Positions 1 to 8,304 are shown, counted from the first letter of the stretch. The stretch: 64,000 nucleotides of DNA from Bin87 sp965220265 (GCA_965220265.1 CBDCPM010000004.1:3596001-3660000); one strand, 5' to 3'. Numbers and translations: made by a program. The notes: generated by a model from the sequence alone, not told the origin.

Positions 1-102
1 GTTGACGGCGACCAAGACCCGAATGCAAGGCTCACGGCAGGGATGCTCCCTTCCGGCCGCGTAGATCGGGACGTTGGCGTCAATAAATGTGGCCGGGGGA
101 AT
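1..102 (-). CDS. VapC-like PIN-domain toxin (N-terminal part, runs off the window)
   Basis: The reverse strand encodes FIDANVPIYAAGREHP, the first strand and first catalytic Asp of a PIN-domain ribonuclease of the VapC family. VapC toxins cleave RNA and are held inactive by the upstream antitoxin. The frame overlaps the end of the RHH antitoxin gene, the usual coupled arrangement. No ATG, GTG or TTG lies in a sensible place. An ATT codon at 100-102 sits 6 bases after GGAGG and is the best start candidate, which would be a rare start codon. Only about 34 residues are inside the window, so the remaining acidic residues cannot be checked. Confidence 0.65.
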   Translation of the reverse strand, partial: MPPATFIDANVPIYAAGREHPCREPCIRVLVAVN

Positions 103-328
103 GGGCTTCCTCCAGCTCCCGGGACAGCTCGGCGGGATCGGGCGGCGTCTCGATGTTCAGGGAGATCAGCCGCTCAAAGGCGTTCTGGCGTTCCTTCTTG
201 AGTACGCTCTCGTACGCCTGGTCGATCAGGCTCCTGATGATTTCGGAGGCTGACAATCCGGAGTCTTCGACCACGGCGTCAAGCCGGGCCCGGCAATCGT
301 GATCGAGCCGTATATCCAACCTGGGCAT
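80..328 (-). CDS. Ribbon-helix-helix antitoxin (VapB/CopG-like)
   Basis: An 82-residue protein starting MPRLDIRLDHD. The basic N-terminal strand plus LSASEIIRSLIDQAYE form a ribbon-helix-helix DNA-binding fold. The acidic C-terminal tail (PPDPAELSRELEEAHS) probably wraps the toxin. The start at 328 is chosen because GGAGG lies 7 bases upstream; an in-frame ATG at 358 has no such site. The stop overlaps the PIN toxin frame, so the two are translated together. It should repress its own promoter, where a short inverted repeat lies at 350-367. Family assignment is by pattern; the exact VapB subclass is not certain. Confidence 0.75.
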   Translation of the reverse strand: MPRLDIRLDHDCRARLDAVVEDSGLSASEIIRSLIDQAYESVLKKERQNAFERLISLNIETPPDPAELSRELEEAHSPGHIY

Positions 329-349
329 TGCTACACCTCCGGACATTGT

Positions 350-367
350 GTACAGCATTTATTGTAC
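350..367. promoter_or_regulatory. Inverted repeat upstream of VapBC-like operon
   Basis: GTACA (350-354) and TGTAC (363-367) flank an 8-base AT-rich spacer, just upstream of the antitoxin ribosome-binding site. This is the place expected for an RHH autoregulatory operator. The arms are only 5 bases. Confidence 0.4.
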
Positions 368-510
368 GCACGGGGAAGCCTGTTGGTTAAAACCGCCCGC
401 GGGGAAGATCATATAATTGCGCAGGTCGACCGTCGCGTTTTGGCGGCGTTCGTGGAGGGTGGGGCAGGAAGGCTTGGTTCGCCCAACATCCCTTACGTCA
501 AACCGCAGGG

Positions 511-810
511 TCAAGAGATCTCTTCCCATGGGGGCTGGCCAGTAGCCTCATACCAGGCATCGCGGAACCGATCTCGCTCGCGACGGGTTTCTTCCAACTC
601 CGATAGCAACCGGCTGATCTCGGCTTGGTGATTTTCATACAACCCAACCAGCAGAGTGCGCTCTTCCGCTTGATCCCTCAGTTCCTTCCGGTGGTCCGGA
701 CAATAGGCGTACTTTCGAGGCCGGCGGGGGCAGCCGGGATAGAGGCAGAGACCCTGCTCCCGCCGGCGCCCCCGGTACTCCTTCTGGCGTTGCTTGTTGG
801 ATTTCGCCAT
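511..810 (-). CDS. Small Cys-rich protein with basic N-terminus and coiled-coil tail
   Basis: A 99-residue protein starting MAKSNKQRQKEYRGRRREQG. After the basic N-terminus comes CLYPGCPRRPRKYAYCPDH, a likely zinc knuckle with three Cys and one His. The C-terminal half (QAEERTLLVGLYENHQ..., ELEETRRERDRFRD) is strongly predicted helix or coiled coil. The start at 810 has GAGG 6 bases before ATG; the frame is open further upstream to 849. The layout resembles small DNA- or RNA-binding proteins of plasmids and phages, but no named family is recognised. It stands alone on the minus strand. Confidence 0.55.
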   Translation of the reverse strand: MAKSNKQRQKEYRGRRREQGLCLYPGCPRRPRKYAYCPDHRKELRDQAEERTLLVGLYENHQAEISRLLSELEETRRERDRFRDAWYEATGQPPWEEIS

Positions 811-1196
811 GGTCGCCTCAGTTACTGTTAAGCGTAACGACTTGACCATGTCCAGTGCCGCAATAGGTCACGACCCTCCAAGTCCGCATAACGCCCATTA
901 CGTACCGCGGTGCGTTCGAGAGCCTCAGCCGAAGGCTGCGGCGATGAGACACCGGGTGCTACACCGTGGACGGCGCAACGTCGCCCATCTAAACCCGTCA
1001 ACACGCCGCGGCGCTAGCCATGCACGCCGAGGCCACCATCACCGTGACCGCGGGGCGTTCACGAGGCGCATCCGGCGCGGGACGCCGCCGCACCGCTGGC
1101 GATGATGTACACTGCCTACGGTGGAATGAGGACGGGTCGCCCGGCCATCCGCTCTACCGCGCGGCGACATGCAGCCCGTTTTGCTGAGGAAGTAAC
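811..1196. other. Intergenic region, no gene seen
   Basis: 386 bases between divergent genes. Short frames here have no recognisable content. It should hold the promoters of the flanking genes, but no convincing -35/-10 pair was identified. Confidence 0.4.
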
Positions 1197-1787
1197 ATGG
1201 CAGGAGGCAGACCGGCCCGACAGAACGCGCACTGGATGGCACGGGACATGCTGTCCGAACCACTGGTGATTTTCGATACCGAGACCACGGGCCTGGGCGT
1301 TGACGCCGAGATCGTGGAGATCGCCTGCATCGACGGCAGGGGCGACGTGCTGCTCACATCACTGGTGCGGCCGACACGTGCCATCCCGCGAGACGCCTCC
1401 AACACCCACGGCATCACCGATGCTGACGTGCAGGGCGCCCCAACCATCGTGGACCTCATGCCCAGGCTGCGGGAGATTTGGGAGCAGGCGAACCGGGGCA
1501 ACCGGGTGTTCGCCTATAACCTGGACTACGACGCCCGCCTGCTGGCCCAGTCGTTCGAGGCGCGGCGCAAGCGGTGGCCCTTCCCACACCGGTCGGGAAA
1601 CGACATCATGCAGCTTTACGCTGAATATTACGGCGCCTGGAGCGACTGGCACGGCAGTTTCACCTGGCAGTCACTCAGCCGGGCCGTTGAGCAGTGCGAC
1701 CTGACCTTCGACGGGGACGCTCACCGTGCATTGGCCGACGTCCGGGCATCGCTGGCCGTGCTGCAGCACATGGCGGCGCATGGATGA
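1197..1787 (+). CDS. DnaQ-like DEDDh 3'-5' exonuclease
   Basis: A 196-residue stand-alone exonuclease domain of the DnaQ/RNase T superfamily, which removes nucleotides from 3' ends of DNA or RNA with two metal ions. Exo I is VIFDTETTGL (Asp27, Glu29), followed by NTHGITDADV. Exo II is FAYNLDYDARLL (Asp110 or Asp112). Exo III is HRALADVRA (His176, Asp181), which makes it a DEDDh enzyme. No polymerase or GIY-YIG domain is attached and its length matches one catalytic domain. The start at 1197 is the first ATG of the frame. Its 3' end faces decayed STAS genes on the other strand. The cellular role (repair, RNA trimming or defence) cannot be told. Confidence 0.85.
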   Translation: MAGGRPARQNAHWMARDMLSEPLVIFDTETTGLGVDAEIVEIACIDGRGDVLLTSLVRPTRAIPRDASNTHGITDADVQGAPTIVDLMPRLREIWEQANRGNRVFAYNLDYDARLLAQSFEARRKRWPFPHRSGNDIMQLYAEYYGAWSDWHGSFTWQSLSRAVEQCDLTFDGDAHRALADVRASLAVLQHMAAHG

Positions 1788-1804
1788 CCACGTCGCGCAA
1801 TACA

Positions 1805-1870
1805 GTGCTCGTTTTGCCGCTGGGTCTTCCGCACTGCCCGCAGGATCACCCGTAGTCCCACGCTGCCGAT
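1805..1870 (-). pseudogene. Relic of a STAS-domain gene
   Basis: The minus strand reads IGSVGLRVILRAVRKTQRQNE, close to ISSAGLRVIMQAVRKMQRRD in the STAS gene at 2039-2527. Only the motif around the phosphorylatable Ser survives, in which Ser is replaced by Val. Stops surround it, so it is a fragment of a tandem duplicate. Confidence 0.65.
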
Positions 1871-2038
1871 TTAGGTGGGGCCCCGGCTGACTCGCCGGGC
1901 TCAATGGCGGCAACCGGGGGATCGCATCGGGCGGGAACTTCGGGTCCGGCTGGATAAGGACTGGAGCCGGCCCATTCCGGCGGGCATGATGGCCCGGGTC
2001 GCGCGCGTCGACCACTGGGAGCGGTCATGCGATACGGA

Positions 2039-2527
2039 TCACGGCACCGCGGTGAGATGCGCCGCGGGCCAGGAACAGACCCAGCTCGACCGCCGGTTGA
2101 TGGCGGCTCGGGCCACAGGGGCGGTGATGTCGCTTTGGCAAGCGACATCGTTAACGATGTCCACAAGCGGGCTGCGGCTGTCACGGGCCGACGGCCGCGA
2201 GGGGGCGGCCGCTCGCGACGGGAGGATGTCAACCAGTTGGTCGAAGCCACTGGTCTGAAAGATGGACCGGACATCGGCGGACAGGGAGCAGAGGGCGAGG
2301 CGAGCGTCCCGCCGCTGCATCTTCCGCACGGCCTGCATGATCACCCGCAGGCCCGCGCTGCTGATGTAGGACAGGTTCTCCATGTCGATGACGACGGCTC
2401 AGGCGGCAGCGTCCAGCCGGTCGTGGAAGACCTGGGCATGTGCGCTGTCGAGACGGCCCTCGGCGCTGATGACCGGGGTTCCACTGATGATCGGGGTTCC
2501 GTGGTCACTGCGGGTTTCCATGGCCAT
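2039..2527 (-). pseudogene. STAS-domain anti-sigma-factor antagonist, interrupted by in-frame TGA
   Basis: The start MAMETRSDHGTPII at 2527 has AGGAG 8 bases upstream. The N-terminal half carries the STAS strand VISAEGRLDSAHAQVF; the second half reads VVIDMENLSYISSAGLRVIM, with the conserved Ser that is phosphorylated in SpoIIAA-like antagonists. Between the halves, in the same frame, is TGA at 2399-2401. The spacing is also a few residues shorter than usual for the family. STAS proteins bind and neutralise RsbW/SpoIIAB-type kinases. The tail after ILPSRAAAPSRPS is longer than normal and looks like random translation. Either a nonsense mutation has killed the gene or translation restarts at ATG 2383. 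Confidence 0.7.
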
Positions 2528-2845
2528 GCTATTGCTCCTGGCGTGTGGAGGATCGGGGGTCGGAACGGCGGAAGCTGGTGTTCGATCCGGATGCGGCGAC
2601 CGTCGTGCCGATTGTGGTCGCAGCGCGCAGCCGGGTGCTACAGACTGCAAGGGAGATTTGGGGCATTTCGCGGCGGCCACGGCACGGTGAGCGCGATATC
2701 TGGCTCCGTGGGCCGTCGCTGGCTGATCGGAGGAAATACGGCAGGATCCGGCATCTGGGATAATGGAAGCACAGCGACCCATCGACAGTGACCCGAACCT
2801 CCGGCGGACGTGGTGGACAACGTCCGGCGTAAAGCAAGGTGAGAG
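2528..2845. other. Intergenic region, no gene seen
   Basis: About 318 bases between the start of the minus-strand STAS gene and the next plus-strand gene. Long open frames on the minus strand here are compositional and show no family signature. Confidence 0.35.
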
Positions 2846-3079
2846 ATGATGGAACGAGCTACCGCCGCGCAGTTGCGGTACCTGGAGCGACTGCTGGCCG
2901 GCGCCGACACTGCGTGGCCCATGGTACGCCGCCGCTGGCCCGAGGCGCCCGCCTGGTTCGACGAGTTGGACAAACGGCAGGCCGGCGCGCTGATCGCCAC
3001 GTTGCGCCGCCACGGCCACCTGCCCGCGAGCCGCAGCCTGAGCGGCGAGCCGCCGAACCGGAGTGGCGCCGGTCAATGA
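2846..3079 (+). CDS. Small helical protein, paralogue of the one after hicB
   Basis: 77 residues, MMERATAAQLRYLERLLAGAD then WFDELDKRQAGALIATLRRH. The pattern (LRYLERLL, a short Trp/Pro-rich link, then a KRQAGALIATL helix) resembles the short two-helix modules found at the ends of some DNA-metabolism proteins. No function is assigned. AAGGTGAG precedes the start. A diverged second copy with the same core lies at 3808-4041, so hicAB sits between two copies. Confidence 0.55.
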   Translation: MMERATAAQLRYLERLLAGADTAWPMVRRRWPEAPAWFDELDKRQAGALIATLRRHGHLPASRSLSGEPPNRSGAGQ

Positions 3080-3190
3080 AAGTTGGCCACTCGCCGCGAC
3101 CGACAATGGGCCAATCACGAGGTTCGCATCCGCAGCCTTCGGCATGGTCACGTCTCAAGATATGCGGAACGCCATCGTCGCCAGTGTATA

Positions 3191-3207
3191 GTATCATAGC
3201 ATGATAC
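3191..3207. promoter_or_regulatory. Inverted repeat upstream of hicA
   Basis: GTATCAT (3191-3197) and ATGATAC (3201-3207) form a perfect 7-base inverted repeat with a 3-base centre, 10 bases upstream of the hicA start. HicB has an RHH C-terminus, and such antitoxins bind operators of this kind, so this is the probable autoregulatory site. Confidence 0.6.
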
Positions 3208-3216
3208 CATCACACC

Positions 3217-3474
3217 ATGCGGAGGAGACACCGAGAAACGCTGGCGGCGATCTTTCGACGTCCCATTCCTTCGGGGATAAGGTGGGCCGATGCCCTGGCG
3301 TTGCTACAGGCTTGTGGAGCGGAGCTGGAGGAACGTGAAGGTTCGCGAACGGCCGCCTTCCTCAACGACGAATTCATCCTGATGCACCGGCCACATCCCG
3401 GCAACGAGATTGACAGGGGTGCGGTGGCGTCGCTGCGCAGGTTTTTGGAGCAGGCTGGCGTCAGGCCGAACTAG
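3217..3474 (+). CDS. hicA: HicA-family mRNA interferase toxin
   Basis: 85 residues. IRWADALALLQACGAELEE is the first helix-strand of the double-stranded-RNA-binding-like HicA fold. GSRTAAFLNDEFILMHRPHP gives the central sheet with the HRPHP segment, and the tail is a helix ending RRFLEQAGV. In this subgroup the usual GSH motif is GSR and the histidines sit in HRPHP. HicA cleaves mRNA and is neutralised by HicB, encoded 14 bases downstream. Toxin-first order is normal for this family. Confidence 0.8.
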   Translation: MRRRHRETLAAIFRRPIPSGIRWADALALLQACGAELEEREGSRTAAFLNDEFILMHRPHPGNEIDRGAVASLRRFLEQAGVRPN

Positions 3475-3488
3475 AAGGAGGTCATCAG

Positions 3489-3812
3489 GTGGAGTACAAC
3501 GGTTACCGGGCGGTGGTAACTTTCGACGATGAGATCGGCATCCTGCACGGGGAGGTGGTTGACACGCGGGACGTGATCACCTTTCAGGGCCAGTCGGTGG
3601 ACGAGTTGAAGCAGGCCTTCAGGGACTCGGTCGACGAGTATCTGAAAATCTGCGCCGAGAGGGGGCGAGCCCCCGACAAGCCCTTCTCCGGGCGGGTCGC
3701 GCTGCGCATGGAACCGGAGACCCATCGGGCGGTTGTCGCTGCCGCCAGGGCCAACGGGAAGAGTCTCAACTCATGGATTGTTGCGGCGATTGACCGCGAG
3801 CTGACCCATTGA
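3489..3812 (+). CDS. hicB: HicB-family antitoxin
   Basis: 107 residues from a GTG start preceded by AAGGAGG. Residues 1-65 form the degenerate RNase-H-like HicB domain (YRAVVTFDDEIGILHGEV, then VDELKQAFRDSVDEYL). Residues 66-107 are a ribbon-helix-helix (RVALRMEPETHRAVV, then SLNSWIVAAIDREL) that would bind the operator at 3191-3207. It forms one operon with hicA. The stop overlaps the probable TTG start of the small paralogue downstream. Confidence 0.85.
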   Translation: MEYNGYRAVVTFDDEIGILHGEVVDTRDVITFQGQSVDELKQAFRDSVDEYLKICAERGRAPDKPFSGRVALRMEPETHRAVVAAARANGKSLNSWIVAAIDRELTH

Positions 3813-4041
3813 TCGGACGAGCCACCTCGCGCAGCTGCGGTACCTGGAGCGATTGCTGGCCAACGCCAACACCGCGTGGCCCATGGCGCGTCGCCGCCGG
3901 CCCGAGGCGCCAGCCCGCTTTGACGAGTTGGACCAGCGGCAGGCTGGCGCGCTGATCGCCACGTTGCGCCGCCACGGCCACCTGCCGCCTGACCACGGCC
4001 TGCGCAGCACCGCCCCGAAGCATATCGATGGAAACCAGTGA
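3808..4041 (+). pseudogene. Second copy of the small helical protein, frameshifted near its start
   Basis: DNA and protein closely match the gene at 2846-3079 (WPMARRRRPEAPARFDELDQRQAGALIATLRRHGHLP). One base is missing in the segment that corresponds to ATAAQLR, so translation from the expected TTG at 3808 would leave frame. A shorter product could start at TTG 3853. The C-terminal tail differs (DHGLRSTAPKH). Confidence 0.5.
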
Positions 4042-4168
4042 GATCCACCGGTCGCAGCAGGTTTCTGGACACCCATCAGGCATCGTCGGCCGGATGTGCT
4101 CGCCAACGTCCTCCTACCGTCTGACGCGTTGACGTCCTCCGCCGTTCGGGGGTATGGTGAGTGCGAAC

Positions 4169-4183
4169 AATGTCGATGACATT
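4169..4183. promoter_or_regulatory. Inverted repeat upstream of RelBE-like operon
   Basis: AATGTC (4169-4174) and GACATT (4178-4183) form a perfect inverted repeat around GAT, about 37 bases before the antitoxin start. The 3-base centre matches the hicAB site. Likely operator for the RHH antitoxin. Confidence 0.55.
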
Positions 4184-4219
4184 ACACGCACGCAACACGC
4201 ATTGCAGAGGGTTGTACTG

Positions 4220-4441
4220 ATGGCACAGATCACCGCCCGGGTGTCGGACGAAGTGGCCGAAGCGCTGGATGCCGCGGCCGCCACGCTCAATCGCAGCCGC
4301 GCCGAGGTGATCCGCCAGGCCTTGGAAAGCTCCCTGGAGGACTTCGACGATCTCACCGTGGCCCTGGAGCGGCTGCGCGACCCCTCCGATCCCGTACTGG
4401 ATTGGGACGAGGTTCGGCGTGAGCTACTCGATACGGATTAG
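4220..4441 (+). CDS. RHH antitoxin of a RelBE/ParDE-type module
   Basis: 73 residues starting MAQITARVSDEVAEALD. ITARVSDEV is the DNA-binding strand, and AATLNRSRAEVIRQALESS completes the ribbon-helix-helix. The acidic C-terminus (LRDPSDPVLDWDEVRRELLDTD) is the toxin-binding tail typical of this antitoxin group. The start at 4220 is preferred to the upstream in-frame codon at 4154 because the family begins at the strand. Its stop overlaps the toxin start. Confidence 0.8.
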   Translation: MAQITARVSDEVAEALDAAAATLNRSRAEVIRQALESSLEDFDDLTVALERLRDPSDPVLDWDEVRRELLDTD

Positions 4442-4670
4442 GGGCAGCGCCCGGCGGGAGTTGGCGCAGCTGCCCCGGGATGCCAGGGAACGGATCATTG
4501 CGGCCATCGACGCCCTGCGGGAACAGCCGCTTGCCGGCAGCCCGTTGAAGGGTGGCCTGCTTCGCCAGCGCGTGGGCGACTACCGCATTCTGTACGAACT
4601 GCTGGACGACGAGTTGGTCATCCTGATGGTTAGAGTTGCCCATCGGCGCGAGTCGCATCGCCGCCGGTAG
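4419..4670 (+). CDS. RelE/ParE-family toxin
   Basis: 83 residues from a GTG start lying inside the antitoxin gene. The family pattern is complete: YSIRIRGSARRELAQLP, DALREQPLAGSPLKGG, VGDYRILYELLDDELVILMVRVAHRRE. The YRILYE strand and the C-terminal HRRE carry the basic residues used by RelE-type ribosome-dependent mRNases. ParE-type gyrase toxins share the fold, so the target is unsure. Translation is coupled to the antitoxin. Confidence 0.85.
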   Translation: MSYSIRIRGSARRELAQLPRDARERIIAAIDALREQPLAGSPLKGGLLRQRVGDYRILYELLDDELVILMVRVAHRRESHRRR

Positions 4671-4676
4671 CCCACC

Positions 4677-7179
4677 GTGGATATACACGACGAAATCACG
4701 ATTGCCGGCCAGGAAGCCCGCCATGGCGAAGTGCCGCCGTGGCTGGCCGACAGCCCGGTATGGCCCGCCGTGAGGGGTCAAACCCGAGATGGCCAACTGT
4801 ATCTGCACCAAGCCATGGGGTTGGAATTGGTGGGGCAGGGCCACAACGTGGGCATCAGCACCGGCACCGCCAGCGGCAAGTCCCTGGTCTTCCAGGCGCC
4901 CACCCTGCACCATCTGGCCAGCCATCCGAACGCAACGGCGATTGCCATCTATCCCATCAAGGCGTTAGCCCGGGATCAGGTCGTCCGCTGGCAGAACATG
5001 GCCGAGGCCGCCGGCCTTGAACCCGGAGGCATCAACCGGATCGACGGCGACGTGCGCGATCTCACCGAACGCAGAGAGATCCTGCAGCGCACCCGGTTGG
5101 CCCTGATGACCCCCGACGTAATCCAGCAGTGGCTGATGGCGTATTCGGAGCCCCTCTACGGCCGGCGGCCGCTGCGCCATGACCTGAGAGAGGTGCAGAA
5201 CACCCAGTACAACGTGCGGCGCTTCATCTCCAACCTGGCCTTTCTGATCCTGGACGAGGCCCACACCTACGACGGCGCCCTGGGCACCCACTGCCTCTAC
5301 CGGCTGCACCGGCTGCAGCAGAAACGGCGCGAACTGATGGCGGAGTTTGAGCCCCTGCGGGTCATCGCGGCCAGCGCCACTATCCACCATCCGGCCCAGC
5401 ACCTCGAAACGCTGACCGGGTTGCCCTTCCAGGTGGTGGACGACCGCTACAACGGTAGCCCCCCATGCCGAGCTCGCCGTGCAGCACGTCGTCGGTAGAG
5501 AGCCTCACGACGACGGCTGGCGGGATCTGCAGGCGGCGGTGCGGGAGGTGATCAGCGATGACCCCAGCCGGTCGTACATCGCGTTCGTGGACGACCGGCA
5601 GCTGGCGGAGCGGGCGGCGGCCGGCATCGAGGCGGCACGCAGCATCACCGAGGACGCCATCATCGTGGAGAGCCGGGACGCCATGGCCTACCGTTCGGGG
5701 CTCATGCGCCGGGAGCGCATCGAGGAGGCGCTCCGTGCCGGAGAATTGCGAGGCATCGCCAGCACCAGCGCCATGGAGATGGGCATCGACATCCCCGACC
5801 TACAGGTGGGCTTCAACCTGGGACTGCCCCACTCGGTGGGTAAGGTCAGGCAGCGGGCCGGACGGGTGGGACGCACCGGCCCGGGACGGTTCATCATCGT
5901 GGCGCCGCGCCACGCCTTCCAATTCCACGAGGACAGCCTTGATGTGTATTGGAACCAGCCGGTGGATCCGGCCCGGCTCTATCCTGCCAACCCGGTGATC
6001 AAAAACACCCACGGCCGCTGCTTGGCCAAGGAGACGGACCTGAACGGCATGGAACGCGCCATCCCGTCACCCACGGACGCCTGGCCGGAGCAACTGCCCC
6101 AGATGCTTCGGGAGATTGCCCGGGGCGATCACTACGCGCCGGAGTTCCAGACCGGGGATCCGCAGCAGCCCCACCGCAACGACATCAGGGACGCCGTGGA
6201 CGGACGGGCGCACATCGTGCAGCTGATGCCGGGCGGCGAGATGGAACTGCTCACCAGCGAGGTGTCCCGCAGGGAGGCGGCGCGGGACGCCTATCCGTTG
6301 GCCACCTACCTCCACGCCAAGCAGTCCTATTCCATCATGGGCTGGCGGGAGTCCGGCGGCGATACGGTGATCACTGCGCGCCACGCTCCGCCTCGGGAGA
6401 CCCGTCCCATCGTCAGGAGCGGCGCCACCGTAACGCTGCAGCAGCCCCGCGCGTCCGAACGGGGCCACCTGGAATACTGCAGCCATGCCCAGGCGGTTAC
6501 CTGGGAGCGCATCGTGGGCTGTTCCATAAGGGAACCGGGCGACGTTGACTGGCGCGACGTTCATTACGGAGCGGAGGGCATCCCCGAGGTGGAGACCAAC
6601 CTGCTCACCACGGCCACGGTGCTCATCATCTGGGAGGACTGGTTCGACGACGCCAACACACGTAGGGATGTGGCCCGGGCCCTCCGGACGGTGATGTGCA
6701 GCCGGGAAGCGGTCCATCCCGCCGACATCCGCACCACCCACCAGAACGTCCAGGTGGTCCGCGACGGACGCAGCAGCGAGGTGCATCGCGCCGTCGTCCT
6801 CTGGGATAAAGTAGGCGGCGGGCTGGGGTTGTCGAAGACCGTGGCCGACAACCTGGGCCGTTACACCCAGGCGCTTCTGGAAATCGCCCGCCAGCCGGGT
6901 CAGCGCTCGGAAAGAGAACGATTGCTCCGGGAGGACACTGCTGCAACGCTGGGTGGCCGATGTTGCCCCCGATACGCTGGCTCCCGAGCAGACCCCCGTC
7001 ATCACCGAGTACGGCGGTACGACCTTTCGCAGCCAGCTGGAGGCCCGGTGGGCGGCGTACTTCGACCGGCAGGGCATCACCTGGGAGTACGAGCCGGCGC
7101 GGTTCGGTGGCTGGGTGCCCGATTTCCGTCTCGTGCTGGAGGGCGTCGAGGCCTACGCCGAGGTCAAGCCGGTGGCTGA
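4677..7179 (+). CDS. DEAD/DEAH-box helicase with DUF1998 region (one frameshift)
   Basis: Superfamily 2 helicase of the MrfA/DUF1998 kind, about 800 residues. Reading frame 1 (4677-5498) has motif I STGTASGKS (Lys68), Ia AIYPIKALARDQ, II LILDEAH (193-196) and III SATIHH. Frame 2 (5479-7179) has the second RecA domain, STSAMEMGIDIPDLQ and QRAGRVGRTGPG (motifs V and VI), and then LWDKVGGGLGLS, the DUF1998 signature. The frames meet at a run of six C (5459-5464); five C would give NGSPHAELAVQHVV without a break. The last part of frame 2 (after about 6940) looks out of frame and overlaps the nuclease at 6953. Such helicases act in DNA repair or in defence systems. Assembly error at the C run is possible. 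Confidence 0.75.
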
Positions 7180-7312
7180 GTTTCCCATGGATGTGGCCCA
7201 GCGGATACTGAACGCCGGCTGTGGCGGCGATGTGCTCATCCTGGGCAATGGGCCACGCCACGCTTGGCGTTATCAAAGTGGTGGCTGGGGATCCGTGAGG
7301 CTGGCGCCGTAG
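6953..7312 (+). CDS. PD-(D/E)XK nuclease-like protein overlapping the helicase end
   Basis: About 119 residues. YGGTTFRSQLEARWAAYFD carries the N-terminal Glu, WEYEPARFGGWVPDFRLVL has the motif II Asp, and EAYAEVKP supplies the ExK. This is the layout of small restriction-like nucleases known from phages and accessory regions. The GTG at 6953 is the only start near the fold; GGGAGG lies 19 bases upstream, so the true start could be earlier. It overlaps the 3' part of the helicase reading frame, so the two are either coupled genes or a frameshifted fusion. Confidence 0.6.
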   Translation: MADVAPDTLAPEQTPVITEYGGTTFRSQLEARWAAYFDRQGITWEYEPARFGGWVPDFRLVLEGVEAYAEVKPVAEFPMDVAQRILNAGCGGDVLILGNGPRHAWRYQSGGWGSVRLAP

Positions 7313-7846
7313 GGCTGGACGGGCAGTACGATCCGACATCCAATTCAGCGGACGGTGCACCCGGGAAGCCCGACCATTGCCAAAGTTAATTATCGCCCCG
7401 TTGTTGGCGTACGGAAAGCCAACCGCGGCCGCTGCGGCAACGATGCTGGAATCGGGGCGGTTCCACCGGTCCGGAAAATGAGCCTCAACGCCAACGTCAT
7501 AGGGGACCGCGGCGATAGGACACGGTGCGACATGGACAATGAGGGAATGAGTTGCCGTAGTGCAGTTTGCGATATCTGGACTCGATCTTGAGAGCTTCCA
7601 GCCGGCCATGAGCTCCTTCGTCCCAGCATTGGCGCAAACGTGCCTGCGAAGCGTCCAAACTGATCGACGCCTTCGCGATCTTGGAGCGATGGCTGGCTGG
7701 CCTCGATGGAGACACTCAAGTCCCTGAGCTGGCGTCCCGCCCAGATCGACGATCCCAATTGGCCATGGTCGCCGCCCAAACGGGGTAGCAACGCGTCGTG
7801 GGGTTACCGACGCGTACGGCGCCTCCCTTATCGATCCTGATGACTG
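7313..7846. other. 534-base region without a confident gene
   Basis: Several open frames exist on both strands but none carries a recognisable motif or good ribosome-binding site. One minus-strand stretch (KIAKASISLDASQARLRQCWDE) looks mildly protein-like but cannot be supported. Confidence 0.35.
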
Positions 7847-8110
7847 TCAGCTAGCCGGCACCGAACCCATGCGGACCTTGCGAGTCCCGCAATCAACGCA
7901 GATGGCCCGAGTGGCCGCCCGACCATTTTTCGCGGCGAAGGAATTAACATCCAGGGACATAGTCTTCGCCTTGCACTTGTTGCAGCGAATCTCAACAGAC
8001 CCGGTGGGCGCGGTCTCCAGTTCCTCCTCATCTTTTTCTTCTACCGGTCCCTGCTCAGCCGTTTCCCCCCGAGCCGTTCGATCGCGTCCAACATGACCCG
8101 GCCGCCCCAT
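7847..8110 (-). CDS. Zinc-ribbon protein (DUF5679-like)
   Basis: The C-terminal 45 residues are a compact zinc ribbon: IRCNKCKAKTMSLDV, then NGRAATRAICVDCGTRKVRMG, with CxxC twice, which resembles the DUF5679 pattern. The N-terminal 35 residues are acidic and low in complexity. Its start overlaps the end of the RHH gene at 8041-8220, so the first residues may be wrong. Role unknown; ribbons of this kind often accompany nucleic-acid-binding proteins. Confidence 0.6.
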   Translation of the reverse strand: MGRPGHVGRDRTARGETAEQGPVEEKDEEELETAPTGSVEIRCNKCKAKTMSLDVNSFAAKNGRAATRAICVDCGTRKVRMGSVPAS

Positions 8111-8220
8111 TCAGAACGAGACAATTCCTCCATGTAAGCCGCCCGCCGCACCCTCTGGTACTCCTCTTCCGTGAGGAGCACCGTTACTCGCCGGGTCCGG
8201 TGTTCACTCTCTTCCGTCAT
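8041..8220 (-). CDS. Small ribbon-helix-helix-type protein
   Basis: 59 residues, MTEESEHRTRRVTVLLTEEEY. RRVTVLLTEEEYQRVRRAA and LSRSEWGGRVMLDAIERL give a strand followed by two helices, as in CopG/Arc-like regulators. The start at 8220 has AAAGGAG 8 bases upstream; the first in-frame ATG at 8250 does not. It overlaps the zinc-ribbon gene by 70 bases, so both may be co-translated. No toxin partner is seen. Confidence 0.6.
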   Translation of the reverse strand: MTEESEHRTRRVTVLLTEEEYQRVRRAAYMEELSRSEWGGRVMLDAIERLGGKRLSRDR

Positions 8221-8304
8221 CAACTGTACTCCTTTCTTTATGACAGACAATCATTGTGACATACCATAAACGCAAAGTGGTCTCCTGGTCCGGCGGGTAA
8301 CAGT

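Noticed and set aside
7313..7846. A gene on either strand between the nuclease and the zinc-ribbon gene
   Set aside because: Frames are short, lack ribosome-binding sites and show no recognisable motifs.
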